A DNA stretch of 64,000 bases from Erpobdella octoculata (GCA_963978895.1 OZ022238.1:23712515-23776514), one strand, 5' to 3'. Shown: positions 1-9,800, counted from the stretch's first letter. Notes: generated by a model not told the origin, from the letters alone. A program made the numbers and translations.

Positions 1-474
1 CAAGCATGACCGGGAACGGGAGAGCAAGCGTGAGCGGGAACGGGAAAGCGACCGGAAACGGGAAAGCGACCGGGAACGGGAAAGCGACCGGGAACGGGAA
101 ATCGACCGGGAACGGGAAAGCGACCGGGAACGGGAAAGCGACCGAGAACGGGAAAGTGACCGGGAACGGGAAAGCGACCGGGAACGGGAAAGCGACCGGG
201 AACGGGAAAGCGACCGGGAACGCGGAAAGCGACCGGGAACGCGGAAAGCGACTGGAATCGGGAGAGCAAGCTTGGAAGGAAACGCGAGCAAGAGAGAAAA
301 TCGATAACAAAACTTCTGAGCGGGAAAGCGACCGGGAGCTGGAAAACGACCGAGAGCGGAAAAGCGACCGGGAACGCTACGAAAACGGGAAAGTGGAGAA
401 GGGAACGGGAGCGAGAGAAACAAACATTAGAAAAACCTCTAAAAACCCCGGGCAACGCCGGGTAACCCCGCTAG
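1..474 (+). mobile_element. Helitron-like non-autonomous element, 3' part with 18-bp minisatellite
   Basis: The body is a tandem array (about 10-250) of an 18-bp unit, GGGAACGGGAAAGCGACC, with minor variants. It is followed by unique sequence and a GC-rich end. That end has a short hairpin (CCCGG, loop GCAACG, CCGGG), eight bases, then CTAG at 471-474 followed by T. A 3' hairpin plus CTRR next to T is the Helitron signature. The left end lies outside the window. The same unit and 3' end recur at 1342, 1735-2194, 54534-54919 and 60170. The open frames across the array are repeat artefacts. The Helitron assignment is inferred from the termini only; no Rep/helicase is present. Confidence 0.55.
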
Positions 475-508
475 TATATATGTACATATATATATATACA
501 TGTATATA

Positions 509-990
509 TGAAACACTGCGTTGAAATGTTTCAAGAGCCTACATATAGGATGACTAACTGTCACCACAAGTAACGCAAATATTTATAAGACTCTACTAGG
601 AATCGAACCCACGTGTCTACGGCAACACCGCCTCGCCTAAATGCAAGCGCTCTTACCAACTGAGCCGCCGACCATCACCGAATAATGATGGCTAGAAGTC
701 TCAGTCTTTCGGAGCTACTTAACATTAGACTACGACTATGATAGGCTCAGAACTCCTTACTTTGGCTCGACTCGACAGCTAATCTGCGGCCAGATAGGTA
801 ATTTTTTGCGAAGTGAAACACTGCGTTGAAATGTTTCAAGAGCCTACAAATAGGATGACTAGTTGTCACCACAAGTAACGCAAATATTTATAAGACTCTA
901 CTAGGAATCGAACCCACGTGTCTACGGCAACACCGCCTTGCCTAAATGCAAGCGCTCTTACCAACTGAGCCACCGACCATCACCAAATAA

Positions 991-993
<3 letters not shown>
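509..993 (-). mobile_element. tRNA-derived SINE, head-to-tail dimer
   Basis: Read on the minus strand, a tRNA-like head carries an A box (GGCTCAGTTGGTAAGAGCGC) and a B box (GGTTCGATTCC). It is followed by a roughly 200-bp conserved tail. The head then starts again, so one complete unit (993-691, about 305 bp) is joined to a second unit (about 690-509) that is cut off in its tail. The same junction, tail running directly into a new head, occurs at 58372-58679. The upstream side of the first head is a (TA)n tract. Confidence 0.75.

Positions 994-1067
<74 letters not shown>
993..1067. repeat. (AT)n microsatellite
   Basis: About 75 bp of uninterrupted AT repeat. The open frames reading Ile-Tyr repeats are artefacts. 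Confidence 0.95.
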
Positions 1068-1068
<1 letters not shown>

Positions 1069-1092
1069 CTATACATATAAAAATGAATGTTT

Positions 1093-1253
1093 GTATGTAT
1101 ATGTTCATGTCCTTTATGCATTGCTACACCATTCATCCGATCGTAATGAAATTTTCACACAACTTTGAGAGTCAAGGGGAATCAAATATAGAGAAAAAAG
1201 TTTTGAATACCGTCACAAAATGAGCGGAGCGGAGCGGGTGAGCGAGCGGGAAC
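1093..1253 (+). mobile_element. 5' part of the minisatellite-bearing Helitron-like family
   Basis: The conserved block begins near TCCTTTATGCATTGCTACACC, continues through TTTTCACACAAC and CACAAAATGAGCGGAG, and ends in a GC-rich AGCGAGCGGG stretch at a TA-rich flank. The same block is found at 10737-10890 (minus), 41768 on (plus) and 54534 on (plus). In the last two it leads directly into the GGGAACGGGAAAG-type array, which identifies it as the left portion of the same family. Confidence 0.55.
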
Positions 1254-1340
1254 TATATATATATGTATGTGCGTATGTATGTGTCTATGTATGTATGTGT
1301 ATGTGCATGTATGTGCGTCTGTGTGTGTGTTTATGTATGT
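1254..1340. repeat. TATG/TG-rich simple repeat
   Basis: Degenerate (TATG)n and (TG)n sequence between two copies of the Helitron-like family. Confidence 0.85.
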
Positions 1341-1341
1341 A

Positions 1342-1655
1342 CTAGCGGAGATACCCGGCGTTGCCCAGGTTTTTTAGAGGTTTTTCTAATGTATATCTCT
1401 TTCTCTCCCGTTTCCTTTCCCACCTGCTTTCCCACTCCTGTTCGCTTTCCCGTTTTCGGTCGTTTTCTCGCTGCCGGTCGCTTTCCCGCTCCCGGTCGCT
1501 TTCCCGCTCCCGGTCGCTTTTCCGCTCCCGGTCGTTTTCCCGTTCCCGTTCGCTGTCCCGTTCCCGCTCACGTTTGCTCTCCCATTCCCGCTCACGCTTG
1601 CTTTTCCGTTTCCGCTCGCTGTCCGTTCCGGGTCGCTTTCCCGTTTCTACAATAG
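1342..1655 (-). mobile_element. Helitron-like non-autonomous element, inverted copy
   Basis: On the minus strand this ends in CCTGG-GCAACG-CCGGG, eight bases, then CTAG next to T, the same terminal design as the copy ending at 474. The interior is the 18-bp GGGAACGGGAAAGCGACC-type array in reverse. It lies opposite the plus-strand copy at 1735-2194, so the two form an inverted pair. Confidence 0.5.
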
Positions 1656-1734
1656 ACAAACTAACCCACAAACATTCATATATATATATAGTCTTAGCAA
1701 ATCTATTTTACGTTTTCTAGGCTAACAGAAGTTA

Positions 1735-2194
1735 TGAAAGAATGGAAAAGAGAAAATGAGCGTGAACGGGAACGGGAACGGGAGAGCAACCGTGACCGGG
1801 AATGGGAGAGCAAGCATGACCGGGAACGGGAGAGCAAGCGTGAGCGGGAACGGGAAAGCAACCGGGAACGGGAAAGCGACCGGGAACGGGAAAGCGACCG
1901 GGAACGGGAAAGCGACCGGGAACGGGAAAGCGACCGGGAACGCGGAAAGCGACCAGGAACGCGGAAAGCGACTGGAATCGGGAGAGCAAGCTTGGAAGGA
2001 AACGCGAGCAAGAGAGAAAATCGATAACAAAACTTCTGAGCGGGAAAGCGACCGGGAGCTGGAAAACGACCGAGAGCGGAAAAGCGACCGGGAACGCGAC
2101 GAAAACGGGAAAGTGGAGATGGAAACGGGAGCGAGAGATACAAACATTAGAAAAACCTCTAAAAACCCCGGGCAACGCCGGGTAACCCCGCTAG
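1735..2194 (+). mobile_element. Helitron-like non-autonomous element, near-duplicate of 1-474
   Basis: The sequence is almost the same as 1-474 apart from array length. It ends with the hairpin and CTAG at 2191-2194, followed by a (TA)n tract. The left end is cut into a non-repetitive flank. Confidence 0.55.
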
Positions 2195-2292
2195 TATATA
2201 TATATATATATATATGACAAAAAATAAATTTAAATAAATGTTTTTCTTTGCCTCTTTATCTGAGTCAACGAACTAAAATTTTTGAATCTAAA

Positions 2293-2420
2293 ATAGAGGT
2301 GTGCACGGTACTGGGGACAGCGGGATTTCCGCGGATTTTGCGGTATTACCGCGGAAATGGGGACGAATGAGATGGGGATACCGCGGTAATGGGTAATTTA
2401 GATTAGTTGATAAAAGCAGC
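2293..2420. mobile_element. hAT-type terminal fragment
   Basis: Begins TAGAGGTGTGCACGG and continues with GC-rich subterminal repeats (ACCGCGG, GGGGA). The same TAGAGGTGTGC start is found at 9264, where a hAT dimerisation-domain remnant follows. No opposite end was located. Confidence 0.4.
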
Positions 2421-3018
2421 AATTATCATACTTGCTGAATAATATCCAGTTAGTTAAATATCTGTTATTATTTTCTAATCTTTTAGTACCTTCAGTCTAT
2501 TTGATCTCGATGATTTAGTAGACAATTTTGTAAAAATGAAAGAAGGTCGATACCCCTTTTTACATTTATATTTACGTTTTTTGTCTGCATTCAATATTAA
2601 ATAAAAGTTAAATTTCTTCAAACTGTTTTTTTTAACTAATATGATGTTTTACATGAAAATATAACATACAGGTGTATATTCGGATGGTCATTTTTATTTG
2701 AAGATTGGCTTGGTTAAATTTAGAAAATTTTCGCCCCTCAACATTTTACTGAATCCATGCCTCTGCATGCGCCCATCTCCTTATAGGACTAAGCCCCTGG
2801 TTCTTCTATTGTCATTTCGATACGAGATTTTGAAGCCAGCATGACATAATAAGATCAAAAGTTTCAAACTGTTCATAAAGTATTTCTGTATTTCAAGAGT
2901 TTACATCATTCTGTAACATAACTATAAACACAGTTTGTGACTAAAACAGTCATTTTTGCAAAACAAATTGAAGGAGCACACATCACACACGCTCACTATA
3001 ACACGTAACACGTACAAG

Positions 3019-3020
<2 letters not shown>
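2421..3020. other. AT-rich stretch without recognisable gene
   Basis: I see no coding frame, repeat family or RNA gene here; it is AT-rich intergenic sequence leading into a CT microsatellite. Confidence 0.6.
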
Positions 3021-3220
<200 letters not shown>

Positions 3221-3470
3221 ACAACATTACAGGCAGCAAAAGGAGTCGCTCGTCAGCATGCTCATTGATGTGACAGTGCTGCCCCACCTTCCCTTTTTTC
3301 TGTTACAAACAGTATAGGGTCTCGACTTTAATGAATGGCTGGCAAAATAAAGACTATATGTTGACCGTTTCTTATGTCGAGATGCATATTTAGAGAATAA
3401 AAGAATAAAGATGCACAAACACACATAAACATGTATATGTATACACATACCCATACATAATACGTATATA

Positions 3471-3573
3471 TGACCCGAAGTAGAACTCGAACCCAGATTG
3501 TCAAATCGGCAACACCGCCTTGTATCATGCAAACGACCTTACCATCTGAGCTACTAAACCATCGCCAATAAAT
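3471..3573 (-). mobile_element. tRNA-derived SINE head, second family
   Basis: The minus strand has an A box (TAGCTCAGATGGTAAGGTCG) and a B box (GGGTTCGAGTTC) at tRNA spacing, with a GCAACACCGCC-type spacer. It is distinct from the 305-bp family. A related copy lies head to head on the plus strand at 3629. Confidence 0.65.
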
Positions 3574-3628
3574 GATGGCTGTTGTTATGTATTACAGACT
3601 CCAACAAAAAAGACCACTAGCCATTGTT

Positions 3629-3800
3629 TATTGGCAATGGTTTGGTAGCTCCGATGGTAAGGTCGTTTGCATGATGCGGAGCAGTGTTGCAGGTTTTACA
3701 GCCTGGGTAAGAGTCTTACTTCGGGCATGTATATTTGCGTTATTTCTGTGGTGGATTTTAAGCCATCCAAATTTCATATTTATTTGGCTCAAAAACATCA
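3629..3800 (+). mobile_element. tRNA-derived SINE, second family, plus-strand copy
   Basis: The A box is TAGCTCCGATGGTAAGGTCG. The B box is decayed. The tail includes TATTTGCGTTATTT and GGTGGATTTTAAGCCATCC, shared with 24884-24965. This and the minus-strand copy at 3471-3573 form an inverted pair. Confidence 0.6.
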
Positions 3801-4024
3801 ACGTATGTGTATGTGCATGTGCATGTGCATGTGTATGTGTATGTGCATGTGCATGTGTACTTGTACGTGCATACGCATACCCATATGTATACGTGTATGT
3901 GTACGTGTATACGCATACCCATATGTATACGTGTATGTGTACGTGTATACGCATACCCATATGTATACGTGTATGTGTACGTGTATACGCATACCCATAT
4001 GTATACGTGTATGTGTATGTATAA

Positions 4025-4098
<74 letters not shown>

Positions 4099-4101
4099 GG
4101 T
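3801..4101. repeat. Complex simple-repeat tract: TGCA/TGTA, 38-bp tandem and (GA)n
   Basis: Degenerate (TGCATG)n is followed by about four copies of a 38-bp unit (ACGCATACCCATATGTATAC plus GTGTATGTGTACGTGTAT) at 3872-4020. A (GA)n tract follows at 4025-4101. All frames across it are repeat artefacts. Confidence 0.9.
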
Positions 4102-4355
4102 GACACGTGATCTTTTACGACCGGAACTTCCGTACAACTTTTGTACGAGTTGCCGTCTCATTGTATGCGAGAAAAGACTTTGAATTCGCAGTTATGCATT
4201 ATTAGTAAGGTCTTCAATGAGCACGTAAACAGTGTTTAAGTTCAGTATCTGCAGTATAAAAATACCATAAAAAATTTCCGATGACTATAAGTATGTATAT
4301 ACAAAAAAATGCATTGAATATAAGAACATTTGAAATATTGTCAACCGATGTGTCA

Positions 4356-4664
4356 TGTCACAGTCTTCCCTGCTGGAATGCCGTGAACACCAGGAAGAAA
4401 AAGGCAACACAACAACACAACAAAACAACTTTAATAAAGCGCAAATCAAATATAAAAATGAGCAGGACTTCGCCTGATACTAAATAGCTAGACTCCACTG
4501 GCGGGGTTCAAAGCGCTATAAGCGCCTCAGGAAACACGTCAACAAACAACAAGAAAACAACGTCTGCCAATTAATGTCTAGGTTCCTGTCTAGACTGAGA
4601 GTCTAGACAGGTCGACGGGTGCAAGATACACTTGTCAGGAGGTCCGGTAGAGCGACCCCTGACA
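4356..4664 (-). repeat. 3' LTR of the myosin-carrying element
   Basis: 309 bp, about 98% identical to 7378-7695. The flank immediately outside is TGTCA, matching the duplication beyond the other LTR. Confidence 0.9.
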
Positions 4665-4667
4665 TAA

Positions 4668-4676
4668 CTCCCCCTC
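4668..4676 (-). promoter_or_regulatory. Polypurine tract
   Basis: GAGGGGGAG on the minus strand, three bases upstream of the 3' LTR: the expected plus-strand primer site. Confidence 0.75.
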
Positions 4677-4734
4677 AAAACGAAGATGTTGAACAGTCTT
4701 TCAATATCTTAAATGTTATCTTTCACAGTACTGG

Positions 4735-5290
4735 ATGAAGAATGTTCGTTCGTCGATGTATCGTGCCTACCAGAACTTCAAGGTCGGGGACATCGAAGAG
4801 GACGACGAGGAAGATGAGGAGTGGGTGGAATCGGAGAAGTTGAACTTTGTAGATAATCTGGATGAAGAATGGGCGTTCGTTCGTCGATGTATCGTGTCTA
4901 CCAGGGCTTCAAGGTCGACTTTAAGCTGGAGATGTCCTTCCTGAAAGTAACTTTTACTCCCACCAGTAAAACCACCCATATAACCAGCACGACCCATCCA
5001 AGTTTAATCCCATACCGGTTTGAATTGTATTAACGAAAGAATCATCATCACGTCATATCAAAGAAGTTCAACTACTTCAACAATATCTTTAATTATAGAA
5101 TATCACAACGATCTGCAACTAAGACAACAAAAGAGAAAACCTATGCACCTAGAAATACAACTAGTACAATGTGCCTCTGGGCTTATGCTAGAAAACAACA
5201 TTTCAAAATTTATAACAGTAAATAATAAACATAATAATAAACATAAATACGACAAGTAAAAAAATGTCGTCTAGCTCTCCGTGTTGAGAA
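4735..5290 (-). other. 3' non-coding part of the LTR element with two ~40-bp repeats
   Basis: Two similar segments (about 4738-4782 and 4866-4912, CGTTCGTCGATGTATCGTG followed by CTACCAG and CTTCAAGGTCG) flank an acidic-codon-like GA-rich stretch. I recognise no protein. Open frames here are short and on both strands. Confidence 0.45.
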
Positions 5291-5299
5291 ACTACTCCC

Positions 5300-5404
5300 C
5301 TATCCGGGAGAGGAAATCGGCGGCTCCGTGAGATAAAAGAGAGAGTTGTGATCAGAATGTATGGTCACCATGGAAAGCAGTATCCAGGAATTATATTTCT
5401 TACG
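5300..5404 (-). pseudogene. RNase H C-terminal remnant (pol) of the LTR element
   Basis: In frame with the last myosin segment, the minus strand encodes a short stretch with WILLSMVTIHSDHN and FYLTE, ending in TAG. It aligns with the RNase H segment of the intact element in this window (WILFSRVIVFSDHNPLTYLTE region, residues 1506-1526), including the catalytic Asp-His. Nothing resembling integrase lies between here and the 3' LTR. Confidence 0.75.
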
Positions 5405-6632
5405 GGTGTTATAATGACGCTCATAGATATCTTGTTCGTAGTCTCCATGTAGAGTTCTTCTGGCTCTATGTGAAGCTGCCAGATCTTTCTGAATTTGGAG
5501 TTCAGCTTCAAGCTGCTATTATCTTTTGTCACTCTCTTTACTCGCATTTGACATTTCTTGTTTGGTTACATTGATAAATTTGATCTCGTGCATGAATTCT
5601 TTGATCTGGACCTGGTAACGTTTGAACTGCTTCACAGCTTCATCTTTGACTTTCAAAGCATCAGCAAATTGTTCCTCAATAGTTCTGAAGTCAGCCTCAA
5701 GCTTGTTTCGGGCATTCGTTGCAAGCTGCCTCTGTCTCCTCTCTTTTTCAAGTTCAGCTTCCACGTCTCTTATCTTTTTAAGAAAACCCTTTCTACCTTC
5801 TTCATCAATTTCCTCTCTTGACTGCGCCTCTCTCATCGACTGATCTTTCAAGATTTGCATATTTACTTCCAGTCTTAACTTGGCATCTTCCTTTTCGAGC
5901 TCTTCGATCATCTGCTTCTGGGCTTCCACCTGAGTTTCAAGAGCTTTCTTGTCTTTTTCTAATTCGTGAACATTCTTTTTTCTACCAGGTCATCAAGTTC
6001 TCTCTGCAGTTGACTTCTCCCTCTGTTTGATTCGGTCAAATTTTCGTTCAGCCCATCAACTTGTCGAGTCAGGTTGAGAATTTTTGTTTCTTTTTCTCTG
6101 AGATCCTTCTCCAAGTTATCTCTTGCAATTGTCAACCTCTGAGAGATGGCTTTTTCTTCGGCCAGGCTTTGATCGAATTTTCTTTGCTTTTTGTCAATTA
6201 CTGAGAACTTTGACCTTTCGTTGTCCAAAAGAACAGTGATGTCATCGAACTCATATTGCAGTTTCTTTTTAGATTTACTTAGTTTATCGTTTTTTTCAAC
6301 TAATTGTGCGATCCTCTCTTGAACAGTTTCAACTTCTCGCGACCATTTCTTTTTCGATTCTTCAAGGACGTCGTTCAATGCATCGTGTTCGTCAGCTTTA
6401 AGCTTGTATTTTTGTCAATTACTGAAAACTTTGACCTTTCGTTGTCCAGAAGAACAGTGATGCTATCAAACTCATATTGCAGTTTCTTCTTAGATTTATT
6501 GAGCTTATCGTTTTCTTCAACCAATTGTGCGATCCTCTCTTGAAAAGTTTCAACCTCTCGCGTCCATTTTTTTTTCGATTCTTCAAGGACGTCGTTCAAT
6601 GCATTGTGTTCGTCAGCTTTAAGCTTGTATTC
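5405..6632 (-). pseudogene. Captured class II (probably non-muscle) myosin heavy-chain tail sequence
   Basis: Uninterrupted by introns and on the element's coding strand. The translation carries signatures of the myosin II rod in the right order: NDKLNKSKKKLQYEFDD, then KKQRKFDQSLAEEKAIS, REKETKILNLTRQ, VHELEKDKKALETQVE, EDAKLRLEVNMQ, VEAELEKERRQRQLATNARN, and finally LQIQKDLAASHRARRTL. This matches the long coiled coil of myosin heavy chains of the MYH9/MYH10/zipper type. There is no motor domain. The reading frame changes twice (near 6410 at a duplication junction and near 5975), and TAA TAG interrupts it at about 5521-5516, so no full protein is made now. The final frame runs straight into the RNase H remnant. 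Confidence 0.85.
6189..6632. repeat. Direct tandem duplication (about 220 bp) inside the captured myosin segment
   Basis: The block from TTGTCAATTACTG to GCTTTAAGCTTGTAT occurs twice in a row (about 6189-6410 and 6411-6632). The copies differ at roughly 8% of positions. The junction shifts the frame. Confidence 0.85.
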
Positions 6633-6649
6633 TTGCAGCTGTGTAGCCA

Positions 6650-7112
6650 TGCTTCCCGATTGAGTTTTGACGGTTCTCTGAACTATCAATCGTTCGCGTT
6701 CTTCCATTCTCCATCGCTTTGTTTCTTCCCTGTCTCTTTCAGCTCGTTCCTCCCTCCTTCTCACCTCTTCTAATTCTAGCCATCTTAGTCTTCTATTTTC
6801 TCGTTTTTCTTCTAACATCCTCTCTTCTAATTTCAACTTCCTTTCTCGAAACGATCTATCTATTAATTGATTCTCCAATTGTTTTTCTATTTCCAACTTT
6901 TTCCTCCTTTCTTCGCCGTCCAACATACCTCTACGTTTTTGATTTTCATGACGTTCTCCTCGTCGATCTCCTCATGTCGGATCTTCGCTAAACCCACCAG
7001 AGTCTTTCTTTTCAACGTTCCCCGCATCCTCCCAATTTTCTGGAGACACATTCCCTCCAGGTAATTGCGCTGGATTTTCACAACCCTCAACACCGGACGA
7101 CTTACTATCCAT
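6650..7112 (-). pseudogene. gag-like N-terminal remnant of the LTR element
   Basis: An ATG at 7112-7110 opens a frame that runs through a single in-frame TGA (6974-6972, codon 47). It continues as a highly charged coiled-coil region rich in Glu, Arg and Lys (EERRKKLEIEKQ, RERKLKLEERM, ERAERDREETKR). The placement after the PBS and the charged coiled coil resemble the N-terminal part of the gag-pol frame of the element at 26994. No capsid or zinc-knuckle segment follows; the frame passes directly into myosin-derived sequence near 6640. Assignment to gag rests on position and composition, not on a diagnostic motif. Confidence 0.55.
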
Positions 7113-7362
7113 CTTCAACCAGATAAGTATCAATATAAAAGACTTACTTATCTAAACTCAGACCGGTGGGAAAACTCGAAAAGAAACTCAAACCTTGAGC
7201 ACGGATGGGTCGGCCGATTCTAGCCACGGAAAGTCTCGTAACTGGTTAGCTGATCCCTAAAACGTCTGACAAGTCTTGGTCACAAGGAGAACTTCATCGG
7301 CAAGAGAGATCTTCTCCCCGAACTTGCTTGTCGCACTTCTTTCTTACTGCTACTTGATCCTA

Positions 7363-7374
7363 CCGCTGCCACCA
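7363..7374 (-). promoter_or_regulatory. Primer-binding site
   Basis: TGGTGGCAGCGG begins four bases inside the 5' LTR on the minus strand. It begins with TGG, the complement of a tRNA CCA end. The priming tRNA was not identified. Confidence 0.7.
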
Positions 7375-7377
7375 AAA

Positions 7378-7695
7378 TGTCACAGTCTTCCCTGCTGGAA
7401 TGCCGTGAACACCAGGAAGAAAAAGGCAACACAACAACACGACAAAACAACTTTAATAAAGCGCAAATCAAATATAAAAACGAGCAGGACTTCGCCTGAT
7501 ACTAAATAGCTAGACTCCACTGGCGGGGTTCAAAGCGCTATATATATATATATAGCCTCAGGAAACACGTCAACAAACAACAAGAAAACAACGTCTGCCA
7601 ATTAATGTCTAGGTTCCTGTCTAGACTGAGAGTCTAGACAGGTTGACCGGTGCAAGATACACTTGTCAGGAGGTCCGGTAAAGCGACTCCTGACA
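7378..7695 (-). repeat. 5' LTR of the myosin-carrying element
   Basis: 318 bp, terminal TGTCA...TGACA. It contains a (TA)n expansion around 7541-7553 that is absent from the other LTR. Otherwise it has six substitutions relative to 4356-4664. Confidence 0.9.
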
Positions 7696-7784
7696 TGTCA
7701 TATGTGAAAAGCGGGACTATCAGACCACATTGATCGGCCGGTTCAATAGTCACCCAAAAACGTTTTTATGCATATGTAAGAAGG

Positions 7785-8590
7785 ATGCAGACTGTGAAAC
7801 CCACTGTTACCAGGTTGACCAGTGACGATCGGAAAGCAGCAGAGGTACTCTGTGAACATTTTCAAGACGTGTTTGTTAAAGGAAACCCGAGTACCCAGAT
7901 CAAAACACTTGTGGCAAGAAAGGATTTAAATTTTTACATAATCATCTCTCTCACACGGATAGCTCAAAAACTTAACAACCTGAGACTTGAGAAATCACCC
8001 GGACCTGATGAATTGCCGCGCTGATGCTGAAATCCTGTTCATGTGTCCTGTCCAGATCATTGTCGGTTTTATTCCAGATGTCGTTCGACCAAGGGATAAT
8101 TCCAACTAATTGAGAAATGGTTATCGTGCCTATTTTCAAAAAGGGAAGCAGGTCAGAAGCGGGTATCTATAGACCTATCTCACTCACATCAGTGGTCTGC
8201 TTAGTAATGGAGTGGATTATAAAAGATGCGCTACTGAAAACGTTACAAGAAACCAACTTCATAAAAAGATTCCAACACGAATTCCTGCCTAAACGGTTGT
8301 GCTTTAGAAATTTGCTAGACAATTGAGGCTTGGACAGGATTATTGGATGAAGGGTTTGCTGTAGATGTGATCTATCTAGATTAAAAAAAAGCTTTTGACA
8401 CTGTTCCTCATCAGAAAATTTTCATGAAACTCCGTGACTATGGCTTTGGGTTACGACTGGTTGAATGGATTCTATTTCTTATCTGAAAGAAAGACGAAAG
8501 GGGTAATGAATGGATTTTCTTCCAGCTGGGTGGGCGTTCTAAGTGGTGTGCAAACTTGATGGCGATGTTGGGACTTACAAAAAGACAGTT
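7785..8590 (+). pseudogene. LINE reverse transcriptase fragment (CR1/Jockey-like)
   Basis: Split over several frames, the plus strand encodes the N-terminal RT signature KSPGPDELP (about 7995-8020). It then gives VIVPIFKKGSRSEAG and YRPISLTSV (8120-8200), then a decayed AFDTVPHQK-type motif A (about 8390-8420) and LRDYGFG. Stops and shifts separate the pieces. It runs into a long (TA)n tract. Confidence 0.75.
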
Positions 8591-8616
8591 CAAGAATATT
8601 GGAAGACAATAGTTTG

Positions 8617-8912
<296 letters not shown>

Positions 8913-9038
8913 TTTTAGGCAAACTCGATTGAAAAAAGTGGCGCACTTGGCTGAATCGATTTTATTTTTAATTTTTTCCAATACTCTAAATCGGTTTAAA
9001 AATAATTTATTCTCAAACACAAACTCCATAATCTTATA

Positions 9039-9082
9039 GGCTAATAGATCTATTTCGGCAATTTTTTGCCATCATCAGAGCC
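9039..9082 (-). ncRNA. Hammerhead-ribozyme-like motif (type I topology)
   Basis: On the minus strand, in order: stem I GGCT (9082-9079), core CTGATGA (9078-9072), one extra T (9071), stem II GGCAA/TTGCC with an AAAA loop (9070-9057), core GAAA (9056-9053), stem III ATAG/CTAT with a 2-nt loop (9053-9044), T at 9043, and the stem I partner AGCC (9042-9039). Cleavage would fall between 9043 and 9042. The extra T at position 10.1 departs from the usual G-C closing pair of stem II and could weaken or abolish activity. Such motifs are known in Penelope-like elements and retrozymes. Confidence 0.4.
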
Positions 9083-9263
9083 GGTTATATATATATATAC
9101 TAGCTGACCCAGCAAACGTTGTTTTGCCTTATAAATTATTATGGTTTTTAAATGCTTTTATTTAACTTCACTCGTCTCTCTGTTTGTTTGTTGGTTTGTT
9201 TGTCTGTGGTGATCAAATCTTAGAAACGAAAAATCACCCACTTTTCAATTGTTTTAGATTAGA

Positions 9264-9800
9264 GGTGTGCGCGGGGACGACTTTTCGTCCCCATCCCCAA
9301 CCATCCCCGCGAATGTCATCCCCATCCATCCCCACCAGCATCATCCCCATCCCCAACCATCCCCGCAATGTTTCATCCCCATCCCCAACCATACCTGCAG
9401 TCTTCCAATCTTTCATTCCCATCCCCATCCATCCCCGCGCTGTTCATCCCCATTTTTAATCAATTCTGTACTAGTCATTATTTTTCCGTACATCATTTCA
9501 ATGCAACTATAACTTACGTGTTGATATATAGAATTGCAATAACACCGTAATATGATTCAATACAATTTATTTTTTTAAGCCCATGACTAAATAAAAGTCT
9601 ATCAATGTTTTTCCACCTAGCTCAGTTGTTCGATCACTAATGGTTAACACACCCATAGAGAATGCTCTCTCAGAAAAGGTGCTAGCTGCTGGCACACTCA
9701 AAATAATCCTTGCCACTTGAGACAGTTTTGGCCATTTCTTTTCCAAAAAAACTCAGCAAATCGCCTTGTGCACCTTCATCGTTGAATGCCAAATAGTCAG
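9264..9800 (-). mobile_element. Degraded hAT element with C-terminal transposase remnant
   Basis: The left end TAGAGGTGTGCGCGGGG is followed by (CCATCCCCA)-rich subterminal repeats to about 9450. On the minus strand at about 9785-9610 a frame encodes the hAT dimerisation motif, VPAASTFSERAFS, followed by TELGGKTL. Upstream parts of the transposase and the other terminus were not found. Confidence 0.65.

Larger units (their letters stand above)
4356..7695 (-). mobile_element. Non-autonomous LTR retrotransposon carrying captured myosin sequence (gag-myosin-pol)
   Basis: A complete insertion with two LTRs (7378-7695 is 5', 4356-4664 is 3'), bounded by a perfect 5-bp duplication TGTCA (4351-4355 and 7696-7700). 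LTRs start TGTCAG and end GTGACA on the minus strand. A primer-binding site follows the 5' LTR and a polypurine tract precedes the 3' LTR, which fixes the orientation. Inside, on the same strand, are a gag-like remnant, about 1.2 kb of class II myosin heavy-chain tail coding sequence without introns, and an RNase H remnant. Integrase, protease and reverse transcriptase are absent, so movement would need proteins from another element. The LTRs differ by 6 substitutions plus one TA-repeat length change. RNase H lies nearest the 3' LTR, which suggests a Gmr1-like parent. Confidence 0.88.

Noticed and set aside
1342..2175. Arg/Ser-rich and Arg-Glu-rich frames that resemble SR proteins
   Set aside because: They arise from the 18-bp minisatellite, exist in several frames on both strands and track the repeat unit.
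5405..6926. A host myosin gene on the minus strand
   Set aside because: The segment lies between LTRs with a target duplication, lacks motor domain and introns, and is frameshifted; it is captured sequence.
4356..7695. Plus-strand orientation for the myosin-carrying LTR element
   Set aside because: PBS, PPT, gag-like, myosin and RNase H frames all agree on the minus strand.
9100..9180. Another Helitron 3' end (CTAGCTGACCCAGCAAACG on the minus side)
   Set aside because: CTAG next to T is there, but the hairpin is weak and no other part of the family is present; too little to call.
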